From Tethya wilhelma (taxonomy: Eukaryota > Porifera > Demospongiae > Tethyida > Tethyidae), in the NCBI GenBank assembly GCA_964030475.1, contig CAXIPT010000003.1:8012453-8076452 (forward strand): DNA of 64,000 bases, written 5' to 3'. A program made the translations under genes and the position numbers. Shown piece by piece: positions 21,988 to 34,000 of the stretch. The notes beneath the pieces were generated by a model that had not been told where the DNA came from, did not search any database, and worked only from the letters and a program-made list of their open reading frames with translations. How positions within the stretch are numbered: position 1 is the stretch's first letter; each line of letters begins with the position of its first letter.

Positions 21988-23023
21988 AAGCCTCGGCCCG
22001 TGCGTAGCACGTGCAGAGGATTACGGTAGTCGTTTTGTCTGTCTGTCTGTCCCATCGAAATCTCAAGAAAGACAGCTCTAGCGACATAATTGATGGTACT
22101 CATATTCATAACTCTGAATGATCTTTTAAAAATATGTTTTTTGCAGTCCAAAACACTGTAGTTCCTAAGATTAAAGACTTTTGTGCTTCTTTGAGTGCTT
22201 AGCTTTGAGACCACGCCTACTGATTTGGTGTGCGTTATCCAGAATTTGTGAGGTCTGCTATGGCTCTCCTCGGCCTCTGCATGGCTGCTGTTGCTGAACT
22301 GTTGACCAGTGTTGTTTTGGCAAGAGAGACAGGAGTTGGCCTGCTTCTATGAAAGCATATATATAGGACATGCAAAGAATTTTACATTGTGACCAGCTAG
22401 ATATAGCTAACTCAGCATGGTTGATGCATCATCAGTTAGCTCAGTAAGCTCATAGGCCTAGCAGCTAGACTTTGCTATCTTACAGCAGCTAAGTATTCCA
22501 ATGCATTTATAATTTTAGCAAAGCTTATCTGGTTATCGTTCATAGTCTGTGACATGTACTGCTTCACCACAGTTAATAACGTTAACTATATGGGCCTAGA
22601 TCTGAAGTTCTTAGTGATACCATGGATATTATAGCTATAATATCCATAGTGATACTGAGTTACTTTTTACACAGTGTATGCATTTATTATATAAGTGTGC
22701 TTGCTAGTTGAGTGCACTGAGGCTTATGCACCATCATTTTTACACAGTGTATGCATTTATTATATAAGCCACCAGCTTCCTAGTACCTTCTGTATAATTG
22801 TACTCAGTGTTGCATTTGTGCAACTTAAAATATGGTTTATTTACTCAAATTGTGTTTCTGCAAAACCAAAATACCAAAAGTTTCCGGAGGAGGACCCCCG
22901 GACCCCCCTCTGATTTTCTTTAGCTACATCCTTAGCAAAAGCTTCTCCCCCAAACTTGAATTCTTAGATAGAACCCTTTGCTAGTTGAGTGCACCGAGGC
23001 TTATGCACCATTGGTGCCTTCAT
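21988..23023. mobile_element. Hairpin-ended repeat element (family H)
   Basis: The left end AAGCCTCGGCCCGTGCGTAG forms a CGTGCGTAGCACG hairpin followed by GAGGATTACGGTAGTCG and TCTGTCTGTCTGTCC. The right end GTGCACCGAGGCTT (inverted match to AAGCCTCGG) is followed by the hairpin GCACCATTGGTGC and CTTCAT. The internal segment at 22150-22250 has the family's conserved GTGCTTAGCTTTGAGACC and ACGCCTACTGATTTGGTGTG. A second right-end copy at 22700-22736 sits between two 30-bp direct repeats (about 22666-22695 and 22740-22769). Confidence 0.7.
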
Positions 23024-24064
23024 TATTAATTTTGTACTTGCATTTGCTCTTTAAAGCAAAACTCTGTTTACCTTCATCTAGCAGTGGCTTAGCCTGGTAA
23101 TGGACTGCTTGACATTGAGTGTACTGTGTGCCATACCCACTAAATAGCGTATGTGACTCTATTCTGTGACCAGAGAACTGTTGTTCCAAGCTGCTTTGTG
23201 CACTCTTGCCAGAACTTGTGTGAACTAAACTTAATCTCTCTAATCATGAAAAAAAGTTTGAATAATAAAAATTAGAAATAGAGTTAATGCAGTTATTGTT
23301 TAATCCAAATGTATTTACTTCTTGTTAATGGGAAAGGATCTCAAGGTGCTCAAGCCCCCGTATGTCCATGACTAGGATTATAGTTAAATTATTCGTGTGC
23401 TACATGTACTTTGTTTTATTTGAACATTAGTACTTGTTTCTTAAGTATTTGCATCATGTAAATCTACTATTACTGTGTATTACTAAACACACATACTGCC
23501 CATACACTCTCGGGGTTGCATTTAGAGAGAGGAGGCCGAAGCAATTGCCCCCCCCCCCCCTTTCTTGAAAGCCAAGTGCCCCCTCTTGAGTTTTAACACT
23601 TTCTTGAACACAATAAAGCATTGTGTGGTTCAATCAACAAAAAAAAAACTACAAAATGAATTGAACAACTATATTCACTGACAACATTGTGCTTCCTATA
23701 TAACCAGATTTGATAAGTTAGCTGTTGTAACCTCTCAACTTCATCCAAAAATATTGGCCTTTTTATAGCTATATGGTATGTGAATTGAAAATAATTCTCA
23801 GGTCGTAGGAGAATCATCTCAGAAGTCCGTGAATTCAGAATTTCTCTACAGGGCTTACAGTGCCACTCATGTCCAAGCACACTATGTGCATTTCCATCTG
23901 CCCCTCTTATTTTCTGTTTCATTTTGCCCCCTCTCACTCAATTTTCTAAACACAACCCTGACTCTCAAACTTTCAGTAGCACTATTTTGCATTGAAATTA
24001 ATGCCATTTGGATTTACCACATTCTTTATGTATGTACTGAATATTGTACACCTTTACAGATATA

Positions 24065-26441
24065 ATGAAAACTATGACAGCCAAAAAGTAAGTTGATAGA
24101 CATACAGTAAATATGTTTATGGTTCGTCTTGCTGTTAAGTTAACCTCTTTTATTTTCCTTCAAGAAACAAGGTTAAATCCAAATCCACAAAAGATAAGAC
24201 TCGTAACCTTCAGCCTGTGCTCTCTGTAGAGCATAGTATTTCAACTCCAGCTACTGCTGTTGTCAAACAGGTACTCTATAATGGTAAAATAATTGAAATG
24301 TACCAGTAGCTCAAGAGTAACTAACATCAGTGTAGAATTGTTTATTGTTGTTTTTGTGCAAGAGACTTTTATTTACATCAATCAGCACAAGTTAACATTA
24401 AGCCTAGCTGCTCGAGATTTCTCTAGACATATGAAATATCATTGGAAAATCCTGAGATGCAAACCCAGGTCTATATGTATGTGTACTGAGTATTACAAAT
24501 TTACTTTTTTAAGCGTTCAAATTTGATTTACTGATAATGTGTACAATTGTAGAATACAGAAACTTGTGAGTAGTATCATACATGTATGTCTATTCCCCAC
24601 CCCAATATTATAACTGTGCACTAATGATTAGATTACTGTTGTTTGTACAAATGCTAGGCGGGTGAAGGACTATATATCAAACTCACCCAACACCAAAAAA
24701 ATATTGCTGGAGAGATCAAGCATATTACCAGTAAGAACAAGTGTAATATTAGTCTTCTCACTATTTTGATGTTGTATAAATGATATTTTCCCCAAACGTG
24801 TCATGTACTTGTAGGTGCTCTAGAAAATGGACACATTAAGTATCAGAGTCGTCACAACAAGACTAACTTGACAGTTGTTGTTACTAGCCTACTAGTACAA
24901 CTAGATTGTGCTGTTACCACCGCACATCAATGTTTTACCAAGGATATCTTCGATAGAAATGAGTATGTATAATTATATGTAACACGTATACAGTACATAT
25001 GTACCTATTATGCCTGGCCATTCTCTTGGCAAGACATCTAGCCTGTTTTGTAAATAAACAAAAGACCATACCATACGTAAGATCTGTTGTTGTATCAACC
25101 CAAGTTTTCTGCTATATATGTATTTCAAGGCTCCATATATCTCTATCAGCTAGCTAGTCTGTTTCATTGATTGACCCCGTAGCAACTGACAAAACAATTC
25201 ATGCTTTGCTTGATGCCAAGGTACTGAATGCTTTCCATCATACTTGTACTAGTCAGACATTGTGAAATACCGGCCGTAGCATAATAAACTTGGTTGCAGC
25301 TTTGTTTTTAAATTATTGTTGATTTTTGCCATGTTGGCAGAGCTCTACTTTAGTAGAAGTTTCAAAGTGGAAGCCTAAACAAATGCTCCTGTTTCTTAGG
25401 GCCTGATTGTGACCCTAAGTTCAAATTTGTAAGAACTTGACCTTTCAAAAATTTCATACTACACTGCAACATGAAGGAATGATCTCACTAATGAATGTGT
25501 GCTAACTCTTTGCATGGGTTGCCTGAACTAAAGAGTTTCACAACTAACTGACACCAAGCTGTTTGACCTAGGATGGCTAGATTAATTAAGCTCTGAGACA
25601 GAGTTGAAGAATGCAAGGAGGCATGGTAGAAACATAATGAAACATAGAGTGTGATGTGTGGCCTCAATTTACAGAGAAGCAGCCTGTAATATTGAAAACT
25701 ACAGCCCTTGTTTTCATACCTTTCATGTAGTCTGGCATAGTCAGCCTCTTACATGCAGGGACTGGCTACTCCAGACTGTTTTTCATGCTGGTATCTTGCT
25801 TTCGTCTTTGCAGCTGAGACTTTAACTAAACACTAATAGCGTGGCCTGATAGCCATAGCTGCAAGTCTTATTGTTTCTCAGAAAAAATCTATTAATATTA
25901 TTAAATTATAATGCTACAGGTTTTCTTGTATTGAGTACTGTATGTTATACACACAGTATCCTTACGCCATGAATTTTGTCTTGCTGTTGTTACGATGTGT
26001 ATATCAAATAATCATTCCACAACTCTCCCCTCAAATGTGGTGCCAAGAGTTGATGATCTAATAATTAGTTTAGTTGTGATGGACTGCTTTGAGAGGCAAT
26101 GTAAACTATTCGTATAGTAGTATGTAATACACAATTGTGAATGAGTTTGCTATCTTATGTTGGTTGGTAATAATTATACTATTGCAATTTTACTCATTCA
26201 GCTTTAAACTCCGTTTGGAAGAAAATGAAAAGAGAATGTTTGCAAACATGGCCTACCTCGTTCGATGGCTAGACTTTGATAGTAAAGGAGACAATGGTAG
26301 AGAATATCAGCAAGACAAAGAACAGATATCTCATCATATACAAGCATTTGAGATCGCTTTGGCTGAAGTTGTCAGATTAGTATTTGAGTCACAAGTGGCT
26401 CTCAGTGGTGGTTCTCAGACTTTGCCTACTAGGCAAAGAAG
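24065..26441 (+). CDS. RAPGEF1: RAPGEF1 exons 1-5: basic N-terminus and helical N-terminal domain
   Basis: Exons 1-5 (197 codons). The start MKTMTAKKNKVKSKSTKDK is Lys-rich, like the vertebrate C3G N-terminus. Exon 3-4 sequence (IAGEIKHITSALENGHIKY, LTVVVTSLLVQLDCA) and exon 5 sequence (FANMAYLVRWLDFDS, FEIALAEVVRLVFESQ) parallel the helical N-terminal domain of C3G, known to bind E-cadherin and to autoinhibit. An exon-like stretch at 25184-25220 (TDKTIHALLDAK, with good AG and GT borders) does not fit the phase of exon 4 and was left out. Upstream, an acceptor TTTACAG at 24059 implies a further 5' exon. Confidence 0.8.
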
Positions 26442-29400
26442 GTATGTGTGTACATGGCAACTTACTTTTTATACTATAAATACTGTATTACTTTTAAGAG
26501 TGCCTCATTTTCCTGTTCCCTTTTATGATGAAACAGAAGGAAAAGAGGGGTGGGGTGAGAATGTGGTTAGTTACAAGTTCAACTGTCACAAAAATTGGTG
26601 AATGAGTTAGTTTGTGTTTGTATCTAGTAATTAAATATGTACATGTCGCAAAGGATGACTATTTTCCAGAGAGCATGACACTATACTTATTACTAGAATC
26701 TGTATAGTACTTACATTAAAGGTTCTATTGCACGGAAGTTGTACGCGTAGTAATTTTCACCGCGTAGTGAAGCCATAATGTGCATAGAACAATATGCGTG
26801 TATAAAAATGTGCGACCACGTGCAGTTGAATTTGAACGCTTACAAGACATGATGAGCAGTAGAAGTACACCAAGAGAAGGAACAGGGAAGAAGGGGAAGC
26901 TAGATGAGTGTAAGTCTAAGCGTATAAGTATGTCAAATAGCTGCAACTTGCCACCTGGTCACAAAGAAAAATTATGCGTACCTTGGAGTCAACGCGAAAA
27001 TAGGAGCGCAAATTGCATTCCAATGACGTGTTTTCAACTAATGAAATTTCAGTATTGATTTTGGGGCATTTTTTCAAAAAGTTGCCGCTTCCGTGCAATA
27101 GCACCTTTAAAGCTTGACATTAGCTCTATTTTTTTGTCCTCAAGTAGAGCTAAGGAACATAGCCGTCAAAAGCAATGCCATAGAGGTGTAAAATTATACT
27201 GCTTGATTTAGAACTCTATTAAGTGACTTATTCATGTCGATATTGGCCAAGGCCTAGTCTTCTTTGTGCACACACACAGACAAATCACAGTTTTTAATGG
27301 CTCTTTGCTTGAACACCCATAGATACACTAACTTTTGGTATGTGTTCCTTAATAGCAATAGTAGATTAGCAAAACAATGACGCTGTAGCAATAGACAAAA
27401 CTCTAAAGAGTGTTTAACAGCCTTACTAGGCTAAGTTGACTATGAAAACTCTCTTTGTTGTATACTGGTACATTGAAACTATACTTTCTTTGTTAGCATC
27501 CTAACACATGTGAAGAGATGATGTACATTACAGAAGTGAAGCAATAGTAGATACTACTACTTACAATGATCTCAAACACTAAAAAAGTCAGTTAGAGTAT
27601 TTGTTGACCTAAATTTCCAATTTTTTTGACCACAAGTTATAAGCTATAGTCACTTGAGCAAAACTTTGTTAATGCTCATGTAAATCTGGAGACTATAACA
27701 CTTAACTTATGGGTCATTCCATTTCAATTCAACAACATTTCGCAAGTGACCTCCTTGAAATTCCACCAAACTTGGTACAGTTGTAGTGTGTAATAAGACA
27801 TTATTCCCAGTACGGTAGTACTGGGTACACAGGAATGGCACGGATGGTCCATTACCGCAATACAAATATTCACGCAAATAACTCTGCAAAAACTGGGCGC
27901 TTAGCACTAAAAGGCTTCTTAAGCTACTATTTAGCTCTTTCTCTTTGTAATGAGCCCAAAAACATGGCCTAAAACCATTGCTAAAGTAACAAACACAAAC
28001 ATGCCAAACCTCCAATTTTATCCATCTTATTCTTATTCTTCTTCTTTTTATATCTTGGCTCAACTTTTCTCAGAGACTATTCACTTTCAGAAGCTGATTC
28101 TTGAACGAACAAACTTGGTTTCTTCCTGGACAGTCGCTTTTGCCATCGTTTTTTAGCGCCTCTCATTGAGTAGCTAGATACAAGGCGAAAAGCGCCTCCT
28201 CCATATGGCCGCCATTAATTTCTACACTCATGCATAATTCATTAGCTTCTAGAAAATTCGAATTGACGACCCTTTCCACACACAAAAGTGTGCGCTATTT
28301 GGAATTAAATGCACTGAAGTTGCCTGGAACTATTTATTTTGTGATACCTGCATGGTTGCTCTTCTTAAGAGATGAATCAGGACTTTGATTATCATAACAT
28401 ATAGAAATGCAAGTAAATCTTATGATACAGTTCCTGCCTCCAAATGACTGAGATGTGTGTATCACTTCAGTATCAAGCGGCAGGCCACAATTAACTAACC
28501 AGCTCAGCAGCCCGCCGCTGGCTCAGTAAGTCTGGCTTGCCAGACTAATATCTCAGTAGCTAGCTACACACACCAACTCAAATGTAATTTGTAGAATTAT
28601 GGAAAAATGAGGACAAACAAGTAAAAAAAACATTGGAAATGTAATGAGACACAGGAATGGCTAAATCGTAAAAAGAACGCAAACGCAAACAAGATGGAAT
28701 GGCTGTTAGAGTGTGTAAGGAATTCTTCCTGTGGGCAAAATGAGAGACTCAATAAGGAGATTGTTAAATGCAGCCCATACAGGAAGAATTCTGCACACAA
28801 TCTATCAGCCATTCCACTTGTTCAAAATAAAGTATTAGGCCCTCAACTTCTATGGCTTCTGAGTAATGGGCACCCAAAATCAAGCTTTTTCGGAGATTTT
28901 GCTCTACACCTTAGCATTGATACACCCATAACTTTCTAATAAAGCTTCGATAGGACAAATGATTAATACCATCATGTTGCCCATAAAATTCCCTTTCAGA
29001 TGAAATATTGTATGGCTTCATCCGATCAAGTGGTCAGAGAACTACTACCGTATAGCTCCAAATTTTCGTGGTACAATAGTTTCGTGAATTTCATGATTTG
29101 ACCGTATATCACGAAAATTTTCTCCACGTAAATTTAGAAAACCGTATATCGGCAATATAATTTCAGAGATCGTGATTCACGAAAATTAGCTCAAAACGGC
29201 AGACAGACTTTTCACGAACTCTTTGAACCACGAAAATTTGGAGCTATACGGTATTACTTCAATTTGACCTATGACCTTTCTGAAAAAGTGCTGACTCAAT
29301 TTTTTTTATTTTCAAACATTGTCGCATTTGGCGTTCCATATGACCCTGGAGTGAAGAGTGAAAAATTAGATAATAGCCCATATGTGGTTCTAAATTTTGC

Positions 29401-30913
29401 CAGTTCTTCAAATTTTGAGTTCTAAAATACACTGCCATTTCGCGTATCTAAAATAACTGTCCTATACTGATAATCATATACATGACCGGGCTATAATCAT
29501 ATTCATGACCCAAATTGCCAACTGTACATCGTAACCTTAAAGTGATTTCAAGTTCTTTGGTCATAAGATACACAATCAACAGTATACTGGCCTACATGCT
29601 ATGTTGTACAGTAGAACCTCGATCATTCGAACCTTGTTTACTCGAACAGAGCTGAAGGGCCAAATTTTGGTTAATTAGAACAAATTCAAAAGGACTCCGC
29701 CCTCTTTTCGAGCTTGAAGCTTACGTATTCGTCCATGCGGTCACCATTATTCAAGTTTGATCGAAAAAAAATACCATCAGAGATATTAGACAAGTAAAAA
29801 AAACAAACATTGGAAATGTAATGTGACACAGAAATGCCCAAATCGTAAAAAGAAAGCAAGCAAAATGGAATGACTGTTTGAGTGTGTAAAGAATTTTTCC
29901 TTTCTGGGCTGCATGTAGTACTCTTTTTTCATGTTGAGTCACTCATGTTGCCCACAAAGATCAAGCTCACTCTTTAGTCTAGATGATGTCACACTATTCT
30001 GGCATTCACAAAAATCCACTTCTAGATGGCAACTTTTCTTTGAATGTTTACAGCCAGCAAGAGGTGGTGATGCATGGTATAATAGCAAGATACAGCAGAA
30101 TTTTGCCATTGAAATGCTAGCTGTTGTTTACCGTGGATTTCCACTCTTTTTTCCACCCGGGAAGAGTTTAGCATCTTAGTGTGCTGTTTTAGTGTCTATG
30201 AATAGTAGTGCATACAGCTATTCACAGCTCTTAATGCCAGTAGCCATGTGATAAGAATGTTTGACTAGGATTCGAAAGATTTAGATTCGAATCCCAGCTA
30301 CACCAGTTTTTTTCATTTGTGTGTGTGTGTGACTGTGTTGTCACTCTGTTCAAATCAAAGCAGGCAAGTAATTGTGATCCTTTTGTACTATAGGTCCTCC
30401 TTTGACTCAAATGTAGCTCATGGTGTACAAAAGCAGCTTAGTGCAGATGAAGCAACCCACATACATCCTACGCTTGCTGCTCTTAGAGTGGAGGGTAAGG
30501 ACAGAGACAGGAAGATTAGCTGGTCACCGGGAATGGGGCCCTCCTACGAAAGTACGTGTCGTGTATGTTGAATTCCCAAGTGCTTTGTTGCCCACCCCTC
30601 TCCCTGGGCCTTCCCTACCTCTGAAGTATCAACATTTGTATTTGTATAATAAGCTAAGTTGTGTTTGTGTGTAATATATTATCTGATTTGAATTATCCTT
30701 AGTTAGATTGCTTCTTATTTTCCTCCTAACTATACTGACTTGAGGCTATGACACACTGTGCCTCAGTTTGTTCGGTGCATCTCCAAAGTCAATTCTGAGT
30801 TAAAGTCATGTATGATTAGAGAAATAATAAAATCAAATGAGACTATGGCTCTTTTTTCATGCACACACGCACACACACACACACACACGCTCACACACAC
30901 ACACACACAAACA

Positions 30914-30966
<53 letters not shown>

Positions 30967-30977
30967 ACACTCACAGG

Positions 30978-31018
<41 letters not shown>

Positions 31019-34000
31019 AACGTAGACTCACTGAGCCCTGCAAGAGTTAAAACAACAAGCTTAAAAGCCGGTATGCTACGTGACTCAATGTTGTCTGCTT
31101 ATTCAGAGAGTAGTAGTACATCAGATGAAGACAAAAGAAGATCAGGCAGTGCTGAGCGATTTCAACACTCTCCTGAACACTCAAAAGATCACATGGTATG
31201 TACAATCAAACCCAATTATTCTGTCAATAGTTCATGTACTCCACTGTATATTGATGAGACTTGTACGACCATTGCTGTGTCGTAGTCATGCATCTAAGTG
31301 TAATGATTGTTTTTTGTTGACAACATAATTGCCTATTGTTGATAGTGTGACTCATCCTTTCAGTTTAAGTGTGTGATAACACAATTGGCTGCTTTCTATT
31401 CAAAGTGGTTTGTGTCCATTAAGCACAAGTAGACTATGTCATAGTAGCTAGTGTGGTGGTTTAGATCGTTGTTCTAGAGTAGTGTACGTTTATGTATATA
31501 TAGATATTGGATTCAAGACATTAGCTATAGCTAGCTATGTTGTAGCTTTCTTTATGAGTATGGTTAGTGCTTCTTTGGAAACCTTATAGCTTACATTTAA
31601 TACAAGCTAAGTAGTTGTAGTGTACTGCAGCTTTAAGATTTTAAGTGCTATGTTTTCCTGATTTTGCAACAAGTTTTTGCAAATTGCTGTATGTGGAATA
31701 TGGCTGTTCAGTCCTCAAAAATGATAGTATAAAATTTCAGATATCAATCGGGAAATTTTTTGCTCAAAATCTTCCACTATAATGGTATGTTGATACTGCA
31801 TTGGTGTATGCATAATGTACATGTAGTGTGTAGAATATTGCTTGCTTCACTCATTATCCTCCTTGCTTGTAATAATATTTCACTAATTAATATTTTAGAT
31901 ATAATAATATTTAGTGTATCTGTAGCAAGCCAGTTGTAGGAAAGGTTCACTGGTGACTATGCTAGCAAAGCCTGCTCTCTGTAGAGTAAGTCTGTCTTAC
32001 CCATGCCTGTCTTTTCTAGCTGTACACAACAAGTCTGTGCCTGGGTTTCTAAATCACCTTAATCCTTATTGTCTAGATTTGTCCTTGCAAAAATTTCTTG
32101 CTACACTGACACTTGAACCACCAAGTTGTAATTTGATAACTTTTTACATGACAGGCACAATCACTATCAGGTTTCGACAGTCGGCAACGTAGTATGACTA
32201 CTCCCTATGATATGGGTTATTCCTCTGCTCCTGTAATCCCTATTCCTGTTCCGTCACCAGTTATTCCTAGCTCCTCTGTTCTACCACCACTACCAGGAGA
32301 AATTCTTGACGAATCTCCACCCCCTCTGCCTAAGAGAGGTGAAGACTTTGCTGGGAACAGCTTTAACCCTCCTATTCCTCCAAAGAAAGGCCACTCATTA
32401 TCAGGTAATATTGTCTGTCCAAAAACATCCAATTTGGAAGAAAATGTGGGTACTGTAGTGTAGATGGGGAATTTTGTGTTAAAATTTTTTGTGGAAAAAC
32501 TTTTCAGATGTTTAGGGTTTGCAAATATGTAAACATATGAAAAAAATTTCATAGGACATCATGGGATTCACCTTCACAACTCAAGGTTTGGGTCTCTTCT
32601 ACAACACAATTTAACAGCTCTTCCATTTTGTTTGCTTCTTTTTCGATTTGCAAGGTTATTAGCTCTTGTGTTCTATTACATTTTCTGTTTTGATATCAGT
32701 TGTTATGTACCCATAAAGTGAAAGGAAGTACACATGCCTAACTCATTACATTATGACAAGAAATCTAAATCCTATGTGTGATAGAGATTATCTGAACATT
32801 TAGCATCAAACAAACCCTGCAATTGCTAAGATCTGAGGCTTTTCGGTGTTTTAGATAACTAAACTTTGAGGCCACACCTGCTAATTGCACACATTTTTTA
32901 GTTTGTGTTGATTATTTCCATTAGTCAGGGTGAGCACAGGGGCAGCTGAATTAACTTTTACAAGTGTAGATAAATTTAGTAGAGCATGCACACAGGTAGA
33001 CAAAATGACACCATAACCCTTAGTGCACAATTTAAAATATTCAAAAGTGATTGAATTATATGATTTAGTTTAAGACTCCTGAAAGTAGATTTCAAATGAC
33101 AATAAATCACGAAAGTTCATGTTTGTGTGTATTCCATGCATTTGAAAAGAATGGCAGTTTTAGTTATCAAACGAGGCATACCAATTGAGCTAGGTAAAAT
33201 AAATTACATGGAGCATATTCAACACGCACTTGTAGTTCCTGAAATCTAATTAACTTTGACACAATATTTGCTGATTACACCCATTTTGTTACTGTGCATT
33301 ATAATATATGGGTTTGCTTTTCGTACTCTTTGTTAATCACTAAATTTTGCTTAATTTATCTCTAATGTTTGGTGTACCAGGAGATTCCGAAGGGCTTCAT
33401 ATCAATGGTAAACTGTCTCCTGATGCTTCTCATTATCCATCTGATCAACAGAATGAAACCATTCCACCTCCTCTTCCTATTAAGAAGAGACATATGTAAG
33501 CTACATACAGTACACAGTGTGAGTCAAAATAAAGTTTCCGTTGCTGTTCTGTTCTACATTTGTGTTATGCTTTGCATGTTCTAGTTTCATTTTTAAGAAT
33601 GGTAGTAATATGCTTAGCATGTGTTGGTGTAGTTACAGCTGGCCTATGGTAGGTTTATCCAACATAGATGATCACTTGAGGCTCTTGCAAGCATAGTAAC
33701 AGCGTTATTACACAGCTTTGCGCTATTATTTTCAGTATGTACTATAGAATGGTAACGGGAGCTTTATATTAATGTATACTGTGCATATGCTTAATTATAC
33801 ATTTGACACTGATTGTACATAATACATGTACTCATGATAAATAGTATTTATACTAAATTTGGTACTGTATTAAAGTACACAAGTACAAAGAAGTGTAATG
33901 GGACATAGGAATGGTGTCTGAGTGTGTGCAGAAAATTCTTCCTGTGTGGGCTGCATATAGTACTCTTTTCCCATGTCGAGTCCCTCATGTTGCCCATAAG

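Larger units (their letters stand above)
19072..24059. other. REV1-RAPGEF1 spacer and probable RAPGEF1 first intron
   Basis: No conserved exon was found apart from the candidate 5' exon at 19401. 19728-20012 resembles a decayed TATAGCGGG-type MITE. 20880-21400 contains a pair of segments in the style of 43716-43800 (GGCCTGGGATCGAGGCTAG). A family H element fills 21988-23023. 23548-23560 is a C run. 22622-22647 is a perfect 26-bp palindrome. The remaining sequence is AT-rich with no feature I can support. Confidence 0.5.

Noticed and set aside
25184..25220. Extra RAPGEF1 exon (TDKTIHALLDAK) between exons 4 and 5
   Set aside because: It has good AG and GT borders, but joining it to exon 4 gives a stop in the required phase, while exon 4 joins directly to exon 5 in frame.
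27707..28063. 118-aa minus-strand ORF
   Set aside because: Entirely within a family C repeat; similar small ORFs appear in its other copies without conserved protein.
30193..30306. Functional tRNA gene
   Set aside because: Only the B-box is good. The D-arm and acceptor stem do not pair, and the head sequence is shared with another copy at 49860, so it is a SINE-like repeat.
30859..31017. CRISPR or tandem array
   Set aside because: Simple CA dinucleotide repeat with no spacers, in a eukaryotic intron.
30758..31050. ORFs of His-Thr or Cys-Val repeats
   Set aside because: By-product of the CA microsatellite. Only the part from 31026 is RAPGEF1 exon 7.
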